Positions 42,553-51,020 are shown, counted from the first letter of the stretch. The stretch: 64,000 nucleotides of DNA from Rhodobacterales bacterium HKCCE4037 (GCA_015689645.1 WVSM01000008.1:1-64000); one strand, 5' to 3'. Program-made: numbers and translations. The notes: a model not told the origin generated them from the sequence alone.

Positions 42553-43179
42553 ATGACCCTGACCCTCACCCTCGACTATGCCTCGGCCCTGATCTTCGCC
42601 CTGACCGGAGCCCTGGCGGCGTCGCGGGCGCAGCTCGACATCGTGGGGTTCATCTTTTTCGCCGCCCTGACGGCGGTGGGCGGCGGCACGTTGCGCGACC
42701 TGCTCCTGGACCGCGACCCGGTGTTCTGGATCGCCGACCCGTCCCCGCTCGGCATTGCCGCCGCTGCCGCCGTGCTGGTCTTCTTCACGGCGCACCTGCT
42801 GGAAAGCCGCCTTAAGTGGCTCGTGTGGCTCGACGCCGCCGCGCTGGCCGTGGCGGTGGCCGCTGGCGTCGACGTGGCCCGCGACCTTGGCGCGAGCACG
42901 CCGGTGATCCTCGTGATGGGGGTGGCGACCGGGACCGTCGGAGGCCTGACCCGCGACGTCATCGCCAACGAGGTGCCGCTGGTCCTGAAACAGGGCGAGC
43001 TTTACGTCACCGCCGCGTTCGGCGGGGCGGCGGCGTCGCTTCTCGGCCTGCGCCTGTTCGACGTCGATCCGATCTGGGCCACGGTGATCTGCGTGGCCGT
43101 GACCTTCGGGCTGCGGGCGGGCTCGCTGCTGTTCGGGTGGCAGTTGCCGGTTTACAGGAGCCGTCCGCCAAGGGCGTGA
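42553..43179 (+). CDS. Trimeric intracellular cation channel family protein
   Basis: A 208-residue membrane protein of the TRIC (UPF0126, YicG-like) family. The tandem glycine-rich motifs are visible: FALTGALAASRA, FAALTAVGGGTLRDLLLDRDP and GVATGTVGGLTRDVI, with seven likely transmembrane segments. TRIC proteins are potassium-permeable homotrimers; the bacterial role is not well known. It has its own promoter region with a perfect TATAAT. Confidence 0.9.
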   Translation: MTLTLTLDYASALIFALTGALAASRAQLDIVGFIFFAALTAVGGGTLRDLLLDRDPVFWIADPSPLGIAAAAAVLVFFTAHLLESRLKWLVWLDAAALAVAVAAGVDVARDLGASTPVILVMGVATGTVGGLTRDVIANEVPLVLKQGELYVTAAFGGAAASLLGLRLFDVDPIWATVICVAVTFGLRAGSLLFGWQLPVYRSRPPRA

Positions 43180-43185
43180 GGGGGT

Positions 43186-43216
43186 GTACAGGTTGGTTTG
43201 GCGAACCAACCCGTAC
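43186..43216. terminator. Long inverted repeat between TRIC and HxlR genes
   Basis: GTAC-A-GGTTGGTT and AACCAACC-C-GTAC pair over 13 positions with one mismatch and a 5-base TGGCG loop. It lies 6 bases after the TRIC stop between two convergent genes. It has no T-run, so it may be a terminator stem or an operator. Confidence 0.35.
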
Positions 43217-43265
43217 GTTGCGATCCGGACGGTCAGTTCCCTTCAGGTGAGCGTTCAGGGGCCGT

Positions 43266-43643
43266 TCAGGTCTCTTGCCGGCCTTCTTCGACCGGCAAGG
43301 CTTCGCTCCACTTCCGCAGTTCATCGAGGAAGCCGAGAGCAGTTCGCCCGAAATCGGTGGCCTCGTACAAGACGGACACCGGCTTCGTGTCGGCCACTTC
43401 GCGAGACACCAATCCCTGCGCCTCCAACTCGCGAAGCCTCACCGTGATCATTTTCTTGCTTGCTCCGCCGATCATCCGTGAAAGGTCATTGAAGCGCACC
43501 GGACCATCCTTGAGATGCCACAGGATCGAGCCGGTCCACTTTCCGCCGATGATCCGCATTCCGCGTTCAATCGCGCAGGGCGTCACGCAGGGTCTTTCAA
43601 CACTTTTGCGGCCGCTCTCGTCCTGACTGACATGGGCGTCCAT
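43266..43643 (-). CDS. HxlR family transcriptional regulator
   Basis: A 125-residue winged-helix regulator of the HxlR type. The conserved early block CVTPCAIERGMRIIGGKWTGSILWHLKDGPVRFNDL includes the cysteine pair seen in many members, followed by GGASKKMITVRLRELEAQGLVSREV. Some members sense electrophiles through the cysteine. It is divergent from the GST gene, a frequent target of such regulators. Confidence 0.9.
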   Translation of the reverse strand: MDAHVSQDESGRKSVERPCVTPCAIERGMRIIGGKWTGSILWHLKDGPVRFNDLSRMIGGASKKMITVRLRELEAQGLVSREVADTKPVSVLYEATDFGRTALGFLDELRKWSEALPVEEGRQET

Positions 43644-43677
43644 CGCTCCAGTCCTCCGGTTTCACAAGGTTACGAAA

Positions 43678-43685
43678 AGTATACT
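43678..43685. promoter_or_regulatory. AGTATACT palindrome between hxlR and the GST gene
   Basis: AGTATACT reads TATACT on both strands, a possible -10 for either divergent gene and a plausible HxlR contact site. It is 35 bases before hxlR and 71 before the GST start. Confidence 0.3.
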
Positions 43686-43755
43686 AGTTGATTTTCCACG
43701 CCTCGTCCGCAGCTTTGAGCATGACCTAACAGACTCTCTTTCACATTGGAGACCG

Positions 43756-44475
43756 ATGGTGACCCAACCCGCAATCCACCTCTACACCGCTGCCACGATG
43801 AACGGATACAAGCCGGTCATCTTCCTTGAAGAGGCCGGCGTGCCCTACGAGCTTACTGCCGTGAATTTCGCGGAACAGGAGCAGAAAGCTCCAGACTACC
43901 TGCGGCTCAATCCGAATGGAAAGATTCCGACCATCGTGGACCGCGACGAGGATCGCGCCATCTTCGAGAGCGGGGCAATCCTCTGGCACCTGGCAGAGAA
44001 GTACGGACAATTCCTTCCGGATGATCCGATCAAACGCTCCGAGGTCTTGCAGTGGATGTTCTTCCAGGTCGGGCACGTCGGTCCGATGATGGGACAAGCC
44101 ATGTATTTCCAGCACATCGCGGCACCGAACGGGCATGAGGAGCCGTTTTCCATCAAGCGCTACGTGGATGAAACGCGCCGCCTGCTCGAAGTGCTGGACA
44201 GGCATCTTGAAGGGCGCGATTGGCTTGCGGCGAATGAATACACGATCGCCGACATGATAACCTACCCCTGGGCCCGCGCGTACGTCTGGGCGCGCGCAAG
44301 CGTGGACGGCCTGCCAAACCTGCAAAGGTGGTTTGACCGGATCGACGCACGTCCGGCCGTCAAGAAGGCCCTCACCATTCCCGAGCCCAACCCGCAATTC
44401 TGGGATGCGGATGCCGACGCGGCCACGTTCGCAAAAGAGAACGCTGCGCGCTTCGCAAGCGACGTGAAGTCCTGA
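43756..44475 (+). CDS. Glutathione S-transferase family protein
   Basis: A 239-residue GST of the YfcG-like type. The N-terminal thioredoxin-like domain contains the glutathione-binding PNGKIPTIVDRD and the ESGAILWHLAEKYG block, and the C-terminal helical domain has ANEYTIADMITYPW. The putative catalytic Ser/Thr/Asn near residues 11-16 (TAATMNGYK) fits the nu class. It is divergent from hxlR across 112 bases, so it likely belongs to a stress- or xenobiotic-responsive pair. Confidence 0.9.
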   Translation: MVTQPAIHLYTAATMNGYKPVIFLEEAGVPYELTAVNFAEQEQKAPDYLRLNPNGKIPTIVDRDEDRAIFESGAILWHLAEKYGQFLPDDPIKRSEVLQWMFFQVGHVGPMMGQAMYFQHIAAPNGHEEPFSIKRYVDETRRLLEVLDRHLEGRDWLAANEYTIADMITYPWARAYVWARASVDGLPNLQRWFDRIDARPAVKKALTIPEPNPQFWDADADAATFAKENAARFASDVKS

Positions 44476-44675
44476 ACGAGGATAGGGGCGCTTAATGCCC
44501 GATGACCCGGCAGGGACCCCAGCCCGCGCCGCAAAGGATCGGCGCCGGGCTGTCGGCGCTCCCCGCAAACTCGCCGCTGGTTCGGTGGCCTCTCCCGGTC
44601 TAGAAGGGGCGTCCGGCGGGCACCCATGTGCCGCCTCTCGGGGCCAGAGGCCTCCACCAGATGACGGGAACCAGC
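44476..44675. other. Structured intergenic region between GST and CYTH genes
   Basis: These 200 bases hold no clear coding gene. They fold readily: a 12-bp stem with one bulge at 44520-44552 (CAGCCCG...CGGGCTG), a hairpin GGCGGGCAC/GTGCCGCC at 44615-44635, and a perfect 6-bp GCCTCT/AGAGGC at 44633-44651. The last two share bases and exclude each other. It may be a terminator followed by a leader structure, or a small RNA. I see no riboswitch family signature. Confidence 0.35.
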
Positions 44676-45263
44676 ATGACCGACGATGCCAAATCGCTCG
44701 CCACCAAGGGGATGCTTGCGGACCCCGGCGACCATTTCCGGGGGCGTTACGAGGTGGAGCGCAAGCTGCGGGTGGAGGATATCGAGCCGGTGCGCCAGAG
44801 GCTGGAGGCCGCCCGCGCGGTGCCGTTCACGCTCGGCAACACGGAGACGGACGTGTTCCTCGACCTTGCCGATGGCAGGCTGGAGGCCAACAACCAGTCC
44901 CACACGTTGCGCGTGATGGAGCCGTCCGGCCGGGTCTTGTGGATTTCCAAGGGGCCGCGCCCGGATGAATGCGTGGCGATGGACCTTGCGGAGTACGACA
45001 AGGCGCTTGCGATGCTGACCTCGCTCGGCTTTGCGGAGGTGCGGCGGATCACCAAGCGGCGGGATATCTATTTCCTCGGAGACCTACACGTGACGCTGGA
45101 CCGGGTCGATGGCCTTGGCGATTTCGTGGAGGTCGCCGCGATGACCGATGACGAGGCGGACTTGCCGCGCCTGCGGGACAAGATCGCGGAGGCCGTGGCC
45201 GGGCTGGGGCTGGACCCGCGCGGGGAGGAGAGCCGGTCGTACCGGGAGATGCTGTTCGGTTAG
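44676..45263 (+). CDS. CYTH domain protein
   Basis: A 195-residue protein with a CYTH (adenylate cyclase/thiamine triphosphatase-like) triphosphate tunnel domain. The signature ExExK is in YEVERKLRV near residue 28. Further basic and acidic residues line the tunnel (LWISKGPRP, RRITKRRDIYF, DRVDGLGDFVEV). It may be an inorganic triphosphatase or a class IV adenylate cyclase; sequence alone cannot choose. The start at 44676 follows GGGAA; an ATG at 44661 is possible. Confidence 0.85.
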   Translation: MTDDAKSLATKGMLADPGDHFRGRYEVERKLRVEDIEPVRQRLEAARAVPFTLGNTETDVFLDLADGRLEANNQSHTLRVMEPSGRVLWISKGPRPDECVAMDLAEYDKALAMLTSLGFAEVRRITKRRDIYFLGDLHVTLDRVDGLGDFVEVAAMTDDEADLPRLRDKIAEAVAGLGLDPRGEESRSYREMLFG

Positions 45264-45314
45264 GAGGGGTCTGCCGGGGCGCGGCGGCGGAGGCCGTTCC
45301 CGTGCATGCGCCCC

Positions 45315-46358
45315 TCAGTCAAAGGTGCCGGTCACCCGGCCCAGAAGCATGAAGGCGCGGGCGGTGCGGGTGTCGGCGAGCGCCGCGATCTCGCTGTCGG
45401 AGGCGTTCTTCTCGAATTCCATGAAGGTGCGGTCGAAGTGGCGCAGGAAGTGGTGCACGGCGTCGCGGAACACCGGGTCCTTGCGCATCCGGCCTGCCGC
45501 AAGGACGAGCGACGAGCGGTCGTGGATGCCGCCCAATGCCGCGATGGGGCGGCCACGCTCGCCCTTGGCGAAGCGGCGCCAGACCTCGGGGCGGGAGCGG
45601 TCGGGGCGCAGGTCGTCCATGTAGATGCCGTCCTGGCTGAGCAGGGTCAGCACGTCCTGGCTGGCGCGGATCAGGCGTTCGGTCGACCGGTCTTCCAACG
45701 CGCGGCGGAGGGTGCGGAACCCCTCCTTGTCGTGCTCGTTCTCGGGGAAGTTCAGGGCCTTGATGAAATCGGCGACGGAAATCGGCTCGGCCTGGGCGGG
45801 CTGCGCGAGGCCCAGCATCGGCTCGGGCTGCGCGGGGTCGAGCGGGGCGGCGGCAGTGACGGCGGCGCGTTCCTCGGGCGGGGCGGCGTTGCGCAGCGAG
45901 GTGAAGGTGGCGAGCTTGGTTTCGGCGGCGGCCTGCGCGGCGACCAGGTCGTCGAGCTTCTGGAGAAGTTCGGGCTTCATCTCGAGGCTCTGGCGCTGCT
46001 GCTGTTCGACATAGGCCGCGCGCATCGCGTCGATGGAGGCCTGCAGTCGCGCCGCTTCCAGCCGCAGGGCACGGGCGGTGCGGGCGGCCATGGCGGCGAC
46101 CCAGATCAACGCAAGCGGCAGGATCACGGCGAGGAAGGACAGGATCAGGCTGAGGCCTGATTGGGTGCCTTCATCGTCGGACCCGCCAAGCCCGAGAACC
46201 GCGACCGCCCCGATCCAGATCAGCGACACGACCAGCGCGATGATTTCGATGGCGGTGACGCGCGGCCCGGCTTCGGCACGTGCGTAGAGACCGAGGTCCA
46301 GCGCCGTTGGGATGGGCCGGGCCTTTGTCCGTTCCTGTGGAGTGTCCGAGGACGGCAT
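45315..46358 (-). CDS. Membrane-anchored coiled-coil protein of unknown function
   Basis: A 347-residue protein with two hydrophobic segments (about residues 38-56 and 70-92), then a long helical, Ala/Gln/Glu-rich stretch that could form a coiled coil (RALRLEAARLQASIDAMRAAY, QQQRQSLEMKPELLQKL). A Pro/Ala linker follows, and a C-terminal domain from about residue 200 with FENEHDKEGF-like text (here FPENEHDKEGFRTLRRAL). I do not recognise the family, but it looks native. The ATG at 46358 with GAGG upstream is preferred over a TTG 12 bases earlier. Confidence 0.75.
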   Translation of the reverse strand: MPSSDTPQERTKARPIPTALDLGLYARAEAGPRVTAIEIIALVVSLIWIGAVAVLGLGGSDDEGTQSGLSLILSFLAVILPLALIWVAAMAARTARALRLEAARLQASIDAMRAAYVEQQQRQSLEMKPELLQKLDDLVAAQAAAETKLATFTSLRNAAPPEERAAVTAAAPLDPAQPEPMLGLAQPAQAEPISVADFIKALNFPENEHDKEGFRTLRRALEDRSTERLIRASQDVLTLLSQDGIYMDDLRPDRSRPEVWRRFAKGERGRPIAALGGIHDRSSLVLAAGRMRKDPVFRDAVHHFLRHFDRTFMEFEKNASDSEIAALADTRTARAFMLLGRVTGTFD

Positions 46359-46412
46359 CTGCGGCCTCAACCTGTGTTGGTTCGACGTTTCGTTGGCGCG
46401 GCCTTCGCCCTG

Positions 46413-46883
46413 TCAGACATAGGAAATCTTGACGATCTCGTAATCCTTGGAGCCGCCGGGCGTGCGCACTTCGACGCTATCGCCCTCCTCCTTGCCGATC
46501 AAGGCGCGCGCGAGTGGAGACTTGATATTCAGGAGACCCTTCTCGATATCAGCCTCGGCTTCGCCCACGATCATGTAGGTCTTCTCTTCCTCGGTTTCCT
46601 CGTCGACGAGGTCCACCGTGGCGCCGAACTTGATCGGGCCGGAGAGGGTCTTGGGGTCGATGACCTGCGCCAGCGAGATCATGCCCTCGAGCTCCTTGAT
46701 GCGGCCCTCGATGAAGGACTGCTTTTCCTTGGCCGAATGATATTCCGCGTTCTCCGACAGGTCGCCATGCTCGCGCGCCTCGGCAATCGCCTTGATGATG
46801 GCGGGCCGCTCCACGCTCTTGAGCTGCTTGAGTTCACTGTTCAGGGCCTCGAGGCCCCTGGGTGTCATCGGGATCTTTTCCAT
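46413..46883 (-). CDS. greA: Transcription elongation factor GreA
   Basis: A 156-residue Gre factor that rescues backtracked RNA polymerase by stimulating RNA cleavage. The acidic coiled-coil tip is in [19 protein letters not shown], where Asp41 and Glu44 are the catalytic pair of the family. The C-terminal FKBP-like domain has [19 protein letters not shown]. The ATG at 46883 lies after a weak AAGG. An inverted repeat upstream separates it from the lipoprotein gene. Confidence 0.97.
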   Translation of the reverse strand: MEKIPMTPRGLEALNSELKQLKSVERPAIIKAIAEAREHGDLSENAEYHSAKEKQSFIEGRIKELEGMISLAQVIDPKTLSGPIKFGATVDLVDEETEEEKTYMIVGEAEADIEKGLLNIKSPLARALIGKEEGDSVEVRTPGGSKDYEIVKISYV

Positions 46884-46916
46884 GGGTCGGAACCTTGGTC
46901 GAGAGCTGCAAACAAA

Positions 46917-46946
46917 CACCCGGCCAAGGCAGGTGCCAGCCGGGTG
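46917..46946 (-). terminator. Intrinsic terminator between the lipoprotein gene and greA
   Basis: On the minus strand CACCCGGC and GCCGGGTG form a perfect 8-bp stem (14-base loop), followed by a TTTGTTTG tract. It follows the argH-lipoprotein genes and precedes greA, so it probably ends the former's transcript. Confidence 0.7.
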
Positions 46947-47013
46947 AGACATGGACGTTAGGCGCGAACGGGCGCGGGATCAACTGGGTTTGCGGCGCTG
47001 TGCGGCGCGCTTC

Positions 47014-47157
47014 CTAGAGCGACCCGCCGATGCCGACCGAAACGCTTCCCGTCACGCTGACGCCCGTGGTGGCGCGGTCAGGCCGTTCGGGCTCCCCGTC
47101 GACGCCACAGGCGGCAAGGGCAAGAACAAGGGCCAGGGCTGCAAGAACCGGTTTCAT
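47014..47157 (-). CDS. Very small lipoprotein downstream of argH
   Basis: A 47-residue protein whose first 20 residues are a lipoprotein signal ending in LALAAC (lipidated Cys). The remaining 27 residues are Gly/Ser/Val-rich (TTGVSVTGSVSVGIGGSL). The start has a good GGAGGGA. Tiny lipoproteins of this sort commonly follow argH in alphaproteobacteria, usually just before lysA; here lysA is 16.6 kb away. Role unknown, though similar small lipoproteins help assemble outer membrane machines in other groups. Confidence 0.75.
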   Translation of the reverse strand: MKPVLAALALVLALAACGVDGEPERPDRATTGVSVTGSVSVGIGGSL

Positions 47158-47191
47158 GGGAGTCCCTCCGTTGGGTTGGTCCGAGGCTAGC

Positions 47192-48613
47192 TTACCCGAG
47201 CCGTTCACGCCAGAGCGCAACCTGTTCGCGCACCCGCACCGGCGCGGTGCCGCCGTAGGAGGTGCGAGAGGCCACCGAGTTGTGCACGCCGAGGACGTCG
47301 AACACGTCCTCGGTGATCGCAGAATGCACGCCCTGCATCTCGTCCAGCGACAGATCCGGCAGGTCGCAGCCCTTGTCCTCGGCCAGCTTCACGAGGGAGC
47401 CGGTGACATGGTGGGCATCGCGGAACGGCATGTCGAGGGCGCGCACCAGCCAGTCGGCAAGGTCCGTCGCGGTGGAAAAGCCGCTGGAGGCCGCGGCTTC
47501 GAGCGCGGGCACGTTGGCTTCCATGTCGCGCACCATCCCCTCCATCGCCGCGAGCGCCAGCATCAGGTTGTCGGCAGCATCGAAGACCTGTTCCTTGTCC
47601 TCCTGCATGTCCTTGGAATAGGCGAGCGGCAGTCCCTTCATCACCGTCATCAGCGCCACGTTGGCCCCGAAGATGCGCCCGATCTTGGCGCGGATCAGCT
47701 CGGCCGCGTCGGGGTTCTTCTTCTGCGGCATGATCGAGGAGCCGGTGGAGAACCGGTCGCTCAACGCCACGAAGCGGAACTGGGCGGAGGACCAGATCAC
47801 CAGCTCTTCCGCGAGGCGGCTGAGGTGCATGGCGCAGATGCTTGCCGCCGAGAGGAACTCCAGCGCGAAATCCCGGTCGCTCACGGCATCGAGGCTGTTG
47901 GCGCAGGGCCGGTCGAAGCCGAGCGCCTGTGCCGTCATCTCCCGGTCGATGGGGAAGGACGTGCCCGCCAGCGCCGCCGCGCCAAGGGGAGACTCGTTCA
48001 TCCGCACCCGCGCATCGCGGAACCGGGACGCGTCGCGTCCGAACATCTCGACATAGGCCATCATGTGATGGCCCCATGTCACCGGCTGCGCGGTCTGGAG
48101 GTGGGTGAAGCCCGGCATGACCCAATCGGCCCCGGCCTCCGCCTGCCCCAGAAGCGCACGTTGCAGCGCCTCCAGCCCGGCAATCGCGGCATCCATCTGG
48201 TCGCGCACCCAGAGCCGGAAATCCGTCGCCACCTGGTCATTGCGCGAGCGGCCCGTGTGCAGACGGCCAGCAGGCTCGCCCACAACCTCCTTCAGGCGTG
48301 CCTCTACATTCATGTGGATGTCTTCCAGTGCCGTGGAAAAGGCGAAGTCACCGGCCTCGATCTCTGACAAGACCGTGAGCAGGCCTTCCCGGATCGCCTC
48401 GGCATCGTTATCCCTGACGATGCCTGTTGCGGCCAACATCGCCGCATGGGCGCGGGAGCCTTCGATATCCTGCCGCGCCATCCGCTTGTCGAACCCGATC
48501 GAGGCATTGATCGCCTCCATGATCGCGTCCGGCCCGGCGGCGAAGCGTCCGCCCCACATGGCGTTCGCGGTGCTGGTCGTGGTGTCGTCGGAGCCTTTAT
48601 TGGTCATGTGCAT
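47192..48613 (-). CDS. argH: Argininosuccinate lyase
   Basis: A 473-residue enzyme of the fumarase/aspartase superfamily that splits argininosuccinate into arginine and fumarate. The superfamily signature [12 protein letters not shown] is intact, with [12 protein letters not shown] and [13 protein letters not shown] earlier. The start may be the ATG at 48613 or the one at 48607, whose spacing to AAGG is better. It is divergent from the TlpA gene with only 26 bases between starts and is followed by the small lipoprotein. Confidence 0.97.
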   Translation of the reverse strand: MHMTNKGSDDTTTSTANAMWGGRFAAGPDAIMEAINASIGFDKRMARQDIEGSRAHAAMLAATGIVRDNDAEAIREGLLTVLSEIEAGDFAFSTALEDIHMNVEARLKEVVGEPAGRLHTGRSRNDQVATDFRLWVRDQMDAAIAGLEALQRALLGQAEAGADWVMPGFTHLQTAQPVTWGHHMMAYVEMFGRDASRFRDARVRMNESPLGAAALAGTSFPIDREMTAQALGFDRPCANSLDAVSDRDFALEFLSAASICAMHLSRLAEELVIWSSAQFRFVALSDRFSTGSSIMPQKKNPDAAELIRAKIGRIFGANVALMTVMKGLPLAYSKDMQEDKEQVFDAADNLMLALAAMEGMVRDMEANVPALEAAASSGFSTATDLADWLVRALDMPFRDAHHVTGSLVKLAEDKGCDLPDLSLDEMQGVHSAITEDVFDVLGVHNSVASRTSYGGTAPVRVREQVALWRERLG

Positions 48614-48639
48614 CTGCCTTGCTGCGAAAGGAACCGCGA

Positions 48640-49197
48640 ATGGTCCGCAAAATCCTGGTCACCGCCGCTTACCTTGCCCTTGGCCTCGGTGCAAATGCTG
48701 CCCACGCGCAGGACCTGTCGGCGCTGCTGACCGGCGAGATGCGCGGGCTGGTGGTGCATGACGAACCGGTTGCGGCCTCGGCCCTGCCCTTCGAGCAGGT
48801 CGACGGGACCGAGATGTCTCTGGCCGATTACGAGGGGCAATATGTCCTGCTGAACTTCTGGGCCACGTGGTGCGCGCCCTGCCGCGAGGAAATGCCCTCG
48901 CTGCAGACATTGCAAAACACGCTCGGCGGCGAGGATTTCCAGGTCGTGACGCTGGCCACCGGCCGCAACCGGCCGCAGGCGATCCAGCGGTTCTTCGACG
49001 AGATCGGCGTGACGGACCTGCCGCAGCACCGCGACATCAACCAGCAGATCGCCCGCGAGATGGGGATTTTCGGCCTGCCGATCACCGTGATCCTCGACCC
49101 GTCGGGACAGGAGATCGCGCGTCTGAGGGGCGACGCCCATTGGGACAGCCCCGAGGCCATGGCAGTGATCGAGGCGCTGCTCGCCGCTGAGGGCTGA
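48640..49197 (+). CDS. TlpA-like thiol:disulfide interchange protein
   Basis: A 185-residue periplasmic thioredoxin-fold protein. A signal peptide ends near residue 24 (AHAQ). The redox motif WCAPC (Cys78 and Cys81) lies in [20 protein letters not shown], and the cis-proline loop is GLPITVIL. Such proteins often reduce disulfides in cytochrome c or oxidase assembly. The ATG at 48640 follows AAAGGAA. Its 3' end carries the copy B repeat. Confidence 0.9.
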   Translation: MVRKILVTAAYLALGLGANAAHAQDLSALLTGEMRGLVVHDEPVAASALPFEQVDGTEMSLADYEGQYVLLNFWATWCAPCREEMPSLQTLQNTLGGEDFQVVTLATGRNRPQAIQRFFDEIGVTDLPQHRDINQQIAREMGIFGLPITVILDPSGQEIARLRGDAHWDSPEAMAVIEALLAAEG

Positions 49198-49210
49198 GGC
49201 GCACCCCCCT

Positions 49211-49232
49211 CATCTTTGTTCCTCAAATATGC
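49211..49232 (+). repeat. CATCTTTGTTC-type 3' element, copy B
   Basis: CATCTTTGTTCCTCAAATAT begins 13 bases after the TlpA stop, in the same orientation. It is followed by GCCGGGGG and, 18 bases later, a GGGGGC-AGC-GCCCCC hairpin at 49251-49265. Confidence 0.6.
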
Positions 49233-49250
49233 CGGGGGATTCCGCAGGAC

Positions 49251-49265
49251 GGGGGCAGCGCCCCC
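49251..49265. terminator. GGGGGC-AGC-GCCCCC hairpin
   Basis: A 6-bp perfect stem with a 3-base loop, between the convergent TlpA and tag genes. It has no T-run and probably belongs to the repeat B element. Confidence 0.4.
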
Positions 49266-49326
49266 ACCTTGCGGGACGGCGGGCGGGGCGACGTGCGGGC
49301 CCGCCCGCACAAGCGTCGTCCCCGTC

Positions 49327-49917
49327 CTAACGCGCCAGCCGCGCCACTTCGGCATGGCGGAAACAGGTGACGAGGTGATCGTTGACCACGCCCGTCGCTT
49401 CCAGCCAGGCGTAGACGATGGTCGGGCCGCAGAACTTGAACCCGGCCTTTTTCATGTCCTTCGACATCCGCTCGGACAGCGGCGTTTTCGGCGGCACGTC
49501 GGCCTGCGTCCGGAAGGTGTTCTGTAACGGCTTGCCGTCGAAATACTCCCAGACGAAGGCGTCGAAGCCGCCGCGGGCCTCCATCTCCTGCCAGGCCCGC
49601 GCATTGCCGATCGCCGCCTCGATCTTGCCGCGATGGCGCACGATCCCCGGGTTCTGCAGCAGGCGGTCCACGTCGCGCGCGCCCCACGTGGCGATGACGT
49701 TTGGGTCGAACCCCTCGAAGGCCGCGCGGAAGGCGTCGCGCTTGCGCAGGATGGTGATCCACGCCAGCCCCGCCTGGAATCCGTCGAGCACCAGCTTTTC
49801 CCACAACGCGCGGCTGTCGTATTCCGGCACGCCCCATTCGGTGTCGTGGTAGGCCACGTAATCGGGGTCCGTGCCGCACCAGAGGCAGCGCTGCTGTTCG
49901 TCCCGTTCCATCGCCAT
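49327..49917 (-). CDS. tag: DNA-3-methyladenine glycosylase I
   Basis: A 196-residue DNA repair glycosylase that removes 3-methyladenine. The N-terminal CLWCGTDPDYVAYHDTEWGVPEYD, the LVLDGFQAGLAWITILRKRDAFRAAF block and the C-terminal zinc-site residues (HLVTCFRH with the early Cys/His) match the Tag family. The start has GGGGGAA upstream. It is divergent from the EAL gene. Confidence 0.95.
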   Translation of the reverse strand: MAMERDEQQRCLWCGTDPDYVAYHDTEWGVPEYDSRALWEKLVLDGFQAGLAWITILRKRDAFRAAFEGFDPNVIATWGARDVDRLLQNPGIVRHRGKIEAAIGNARAWQEMEARGGFDAFVWEYFDGKPLQNTFRTQADVPPKTPLSERMSKDMKKAGFKFCGPTIVYAWLEATGVVNDHLVTCFRHAEVARLAR

Positions 49918-50014
49918 TTCCCCCGATTTTTAAGCGAAAGCCGTGCTTCACCGTTCCTTAATCGCTGGCCGCCAAAACACCAGCAGGATTGTGAGACCCT
50001 TTCGGAGCGCGAGA

Positions 50015-50845
50015 ATGTCCGACGCACGTGCAGAGCCGGCCGAACCGGGCCTGGAAAGCCCGCTCGCCGCCGCGATTTCGCAGCGCGACCGCGGCACCCT
50101 TGCCATGGTCGAACAGGCGCTGGACCGTGGCGACACGCGGCTGGCCTTCCAGCCGGTGCTGCGGGCCGATGGCCGTGGCATCGCGTTTTTCGAGGGGCTG
50201 ATCCGGATTCTCGACGAAACCGGCCGGGTGATTCCCGCGCGCGATTTCATGGGCGCGGTGGAAGACAGCGATATCGGCCGCCGGATCGATTGCGCGTCGC
50301 TGCGCATCGGCCTCGACACGTTGCGCGCCAACCCGACCCTGCGCCTGTCGATCAACATGTCCGCCCGTTCGGTCGGCTATCCGCGCTGGATGCAGATCCT
50401 GCGCGGCTACCTGCGCGATTTCCCGCAGGTGGTCGAACGGCTGATCCTCGAGATCACCGAAAGCTCGGTCATGATCATGCCAGAGATCGTGGCAATCTTC
50501 ATGGAGGACCTTCAGGACAAGGGCATCACCTTCGCGCTGGACGATTTCGGCTCGGGCTACACGGCGTTCCGCTACTTCAAGACCTTCTATTTCGACATCC
50601 TGAAGATCGACGGCCAGTTCTCGCGCAACGTGGCCTTCGACGCCGACAACCAGGTTTTGACCGAGGCGCTGATCTCGCTCGGGCGGCATTTCGACATGCT
50701 CGTCGTCTCCGAATCCGTTGAAAGCGCGGAGGATGCGGCGTGGCTGACCCGCGCGGGGGTCGACGGGTTGCAGGGCTATTACTACGGCGCGCCGCGCATG
50801 AGGCTGCCAGACCTGACCGGTGGCCAGATGGCGAAATCCGCCTGA
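50015..50845 (+). CDS. EAL domain protein (c-di-GMP phosphodiesterase-like)
   Basis: A 276-residue stand-alone EAL domain. Most catalytic signatures are recognisable: LSINMSARS, EITES, DDFGSGYTAFR, LKIDGQF, SESVES and LQGYYYG. The name-giving EAL motif reads EGL (FFEGLIRI), and the loop usually written AEGVE is SESVES. This may lower or alter activity, though the metal-binding DD pair is intact. It has no receiver, GGDEF or membrane segment. The ATG at 50015 follows GGAGCGCGAGA. It is divergent from tag. Confidence 0.85.
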   Translation: MSDARAEPAEPGLESPLAAAISQRDRGTLAMVEQALDRGDTRLAFQPVLRADGRGIAFFEGLIRILDETGRVIPARDFMGAVEDSDIGRRIDCASLRIGLDTLRANPTLRLSINMSARSVGYPRWMQILRGYLRDFPQVVERLILEITESSVMIMPEIVAIFMEDLQDKGITFALDDFGSGYTAFRYFKTFYFDILKIDGQFSRNVAFDADNQVLTEALISLGRHFDMLVVSESVESAEDAAWLTRAGVDGLQGYYYGAPRMRLPDLTGGQMAKSA

Positions 50846-50877
50846 GCGCCTTGCCGCGCCCTTCCGCACCCGTCCGT

Positions 50878-50905
50878 GCAGCGCCAATTCGTCCGTTCGC
50901 GCTGC
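50878..50905. promoter_or_regulatory. Inverted repeat GCAGCGC/GCGCTGC upstream of phaA
   Basis: Two perfect 7-bp arms separated by 14 bases lie 31 bases upstream of the phaA -35. They resemble the TGCAGC/GCTGCA words before mcd, but I cannot show a common regulator. Confidence 0.3.
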
Positions 50906-50936
50906 CTGAGACACCCTGTCTGTTGCCCTTGCCCAC

Positions 50937-50965
50937 TTGACACCCGTAAGACCCAGCCCTGAAAA
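50937..50965 (+). promoter_or_regulatory. Candidate phaA promoter
   Basis: A perfect -35 TTGACA (50937-50942) is followed after 17 bases by TGAAAA (50960-50965), a partial -10 match. The expected leader before phaA is about 50 bases. Confidence 0.45.
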
Positions 50966-51020
50966 CGAATGCGGCCGGACCTTCCCAAACTCCCGGCCCG
51001 GACAGGAAAGGACGTCCCCC

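Noticed and set aside
44476-44675. A riboswitch or 6S/SRP RNA in the structured gap
   Set aside because: None of the conserved words of cobalamin, TPP, glycine, SAM-type or SRP RNAs is present, so it is kept only as an unclassified structured region.
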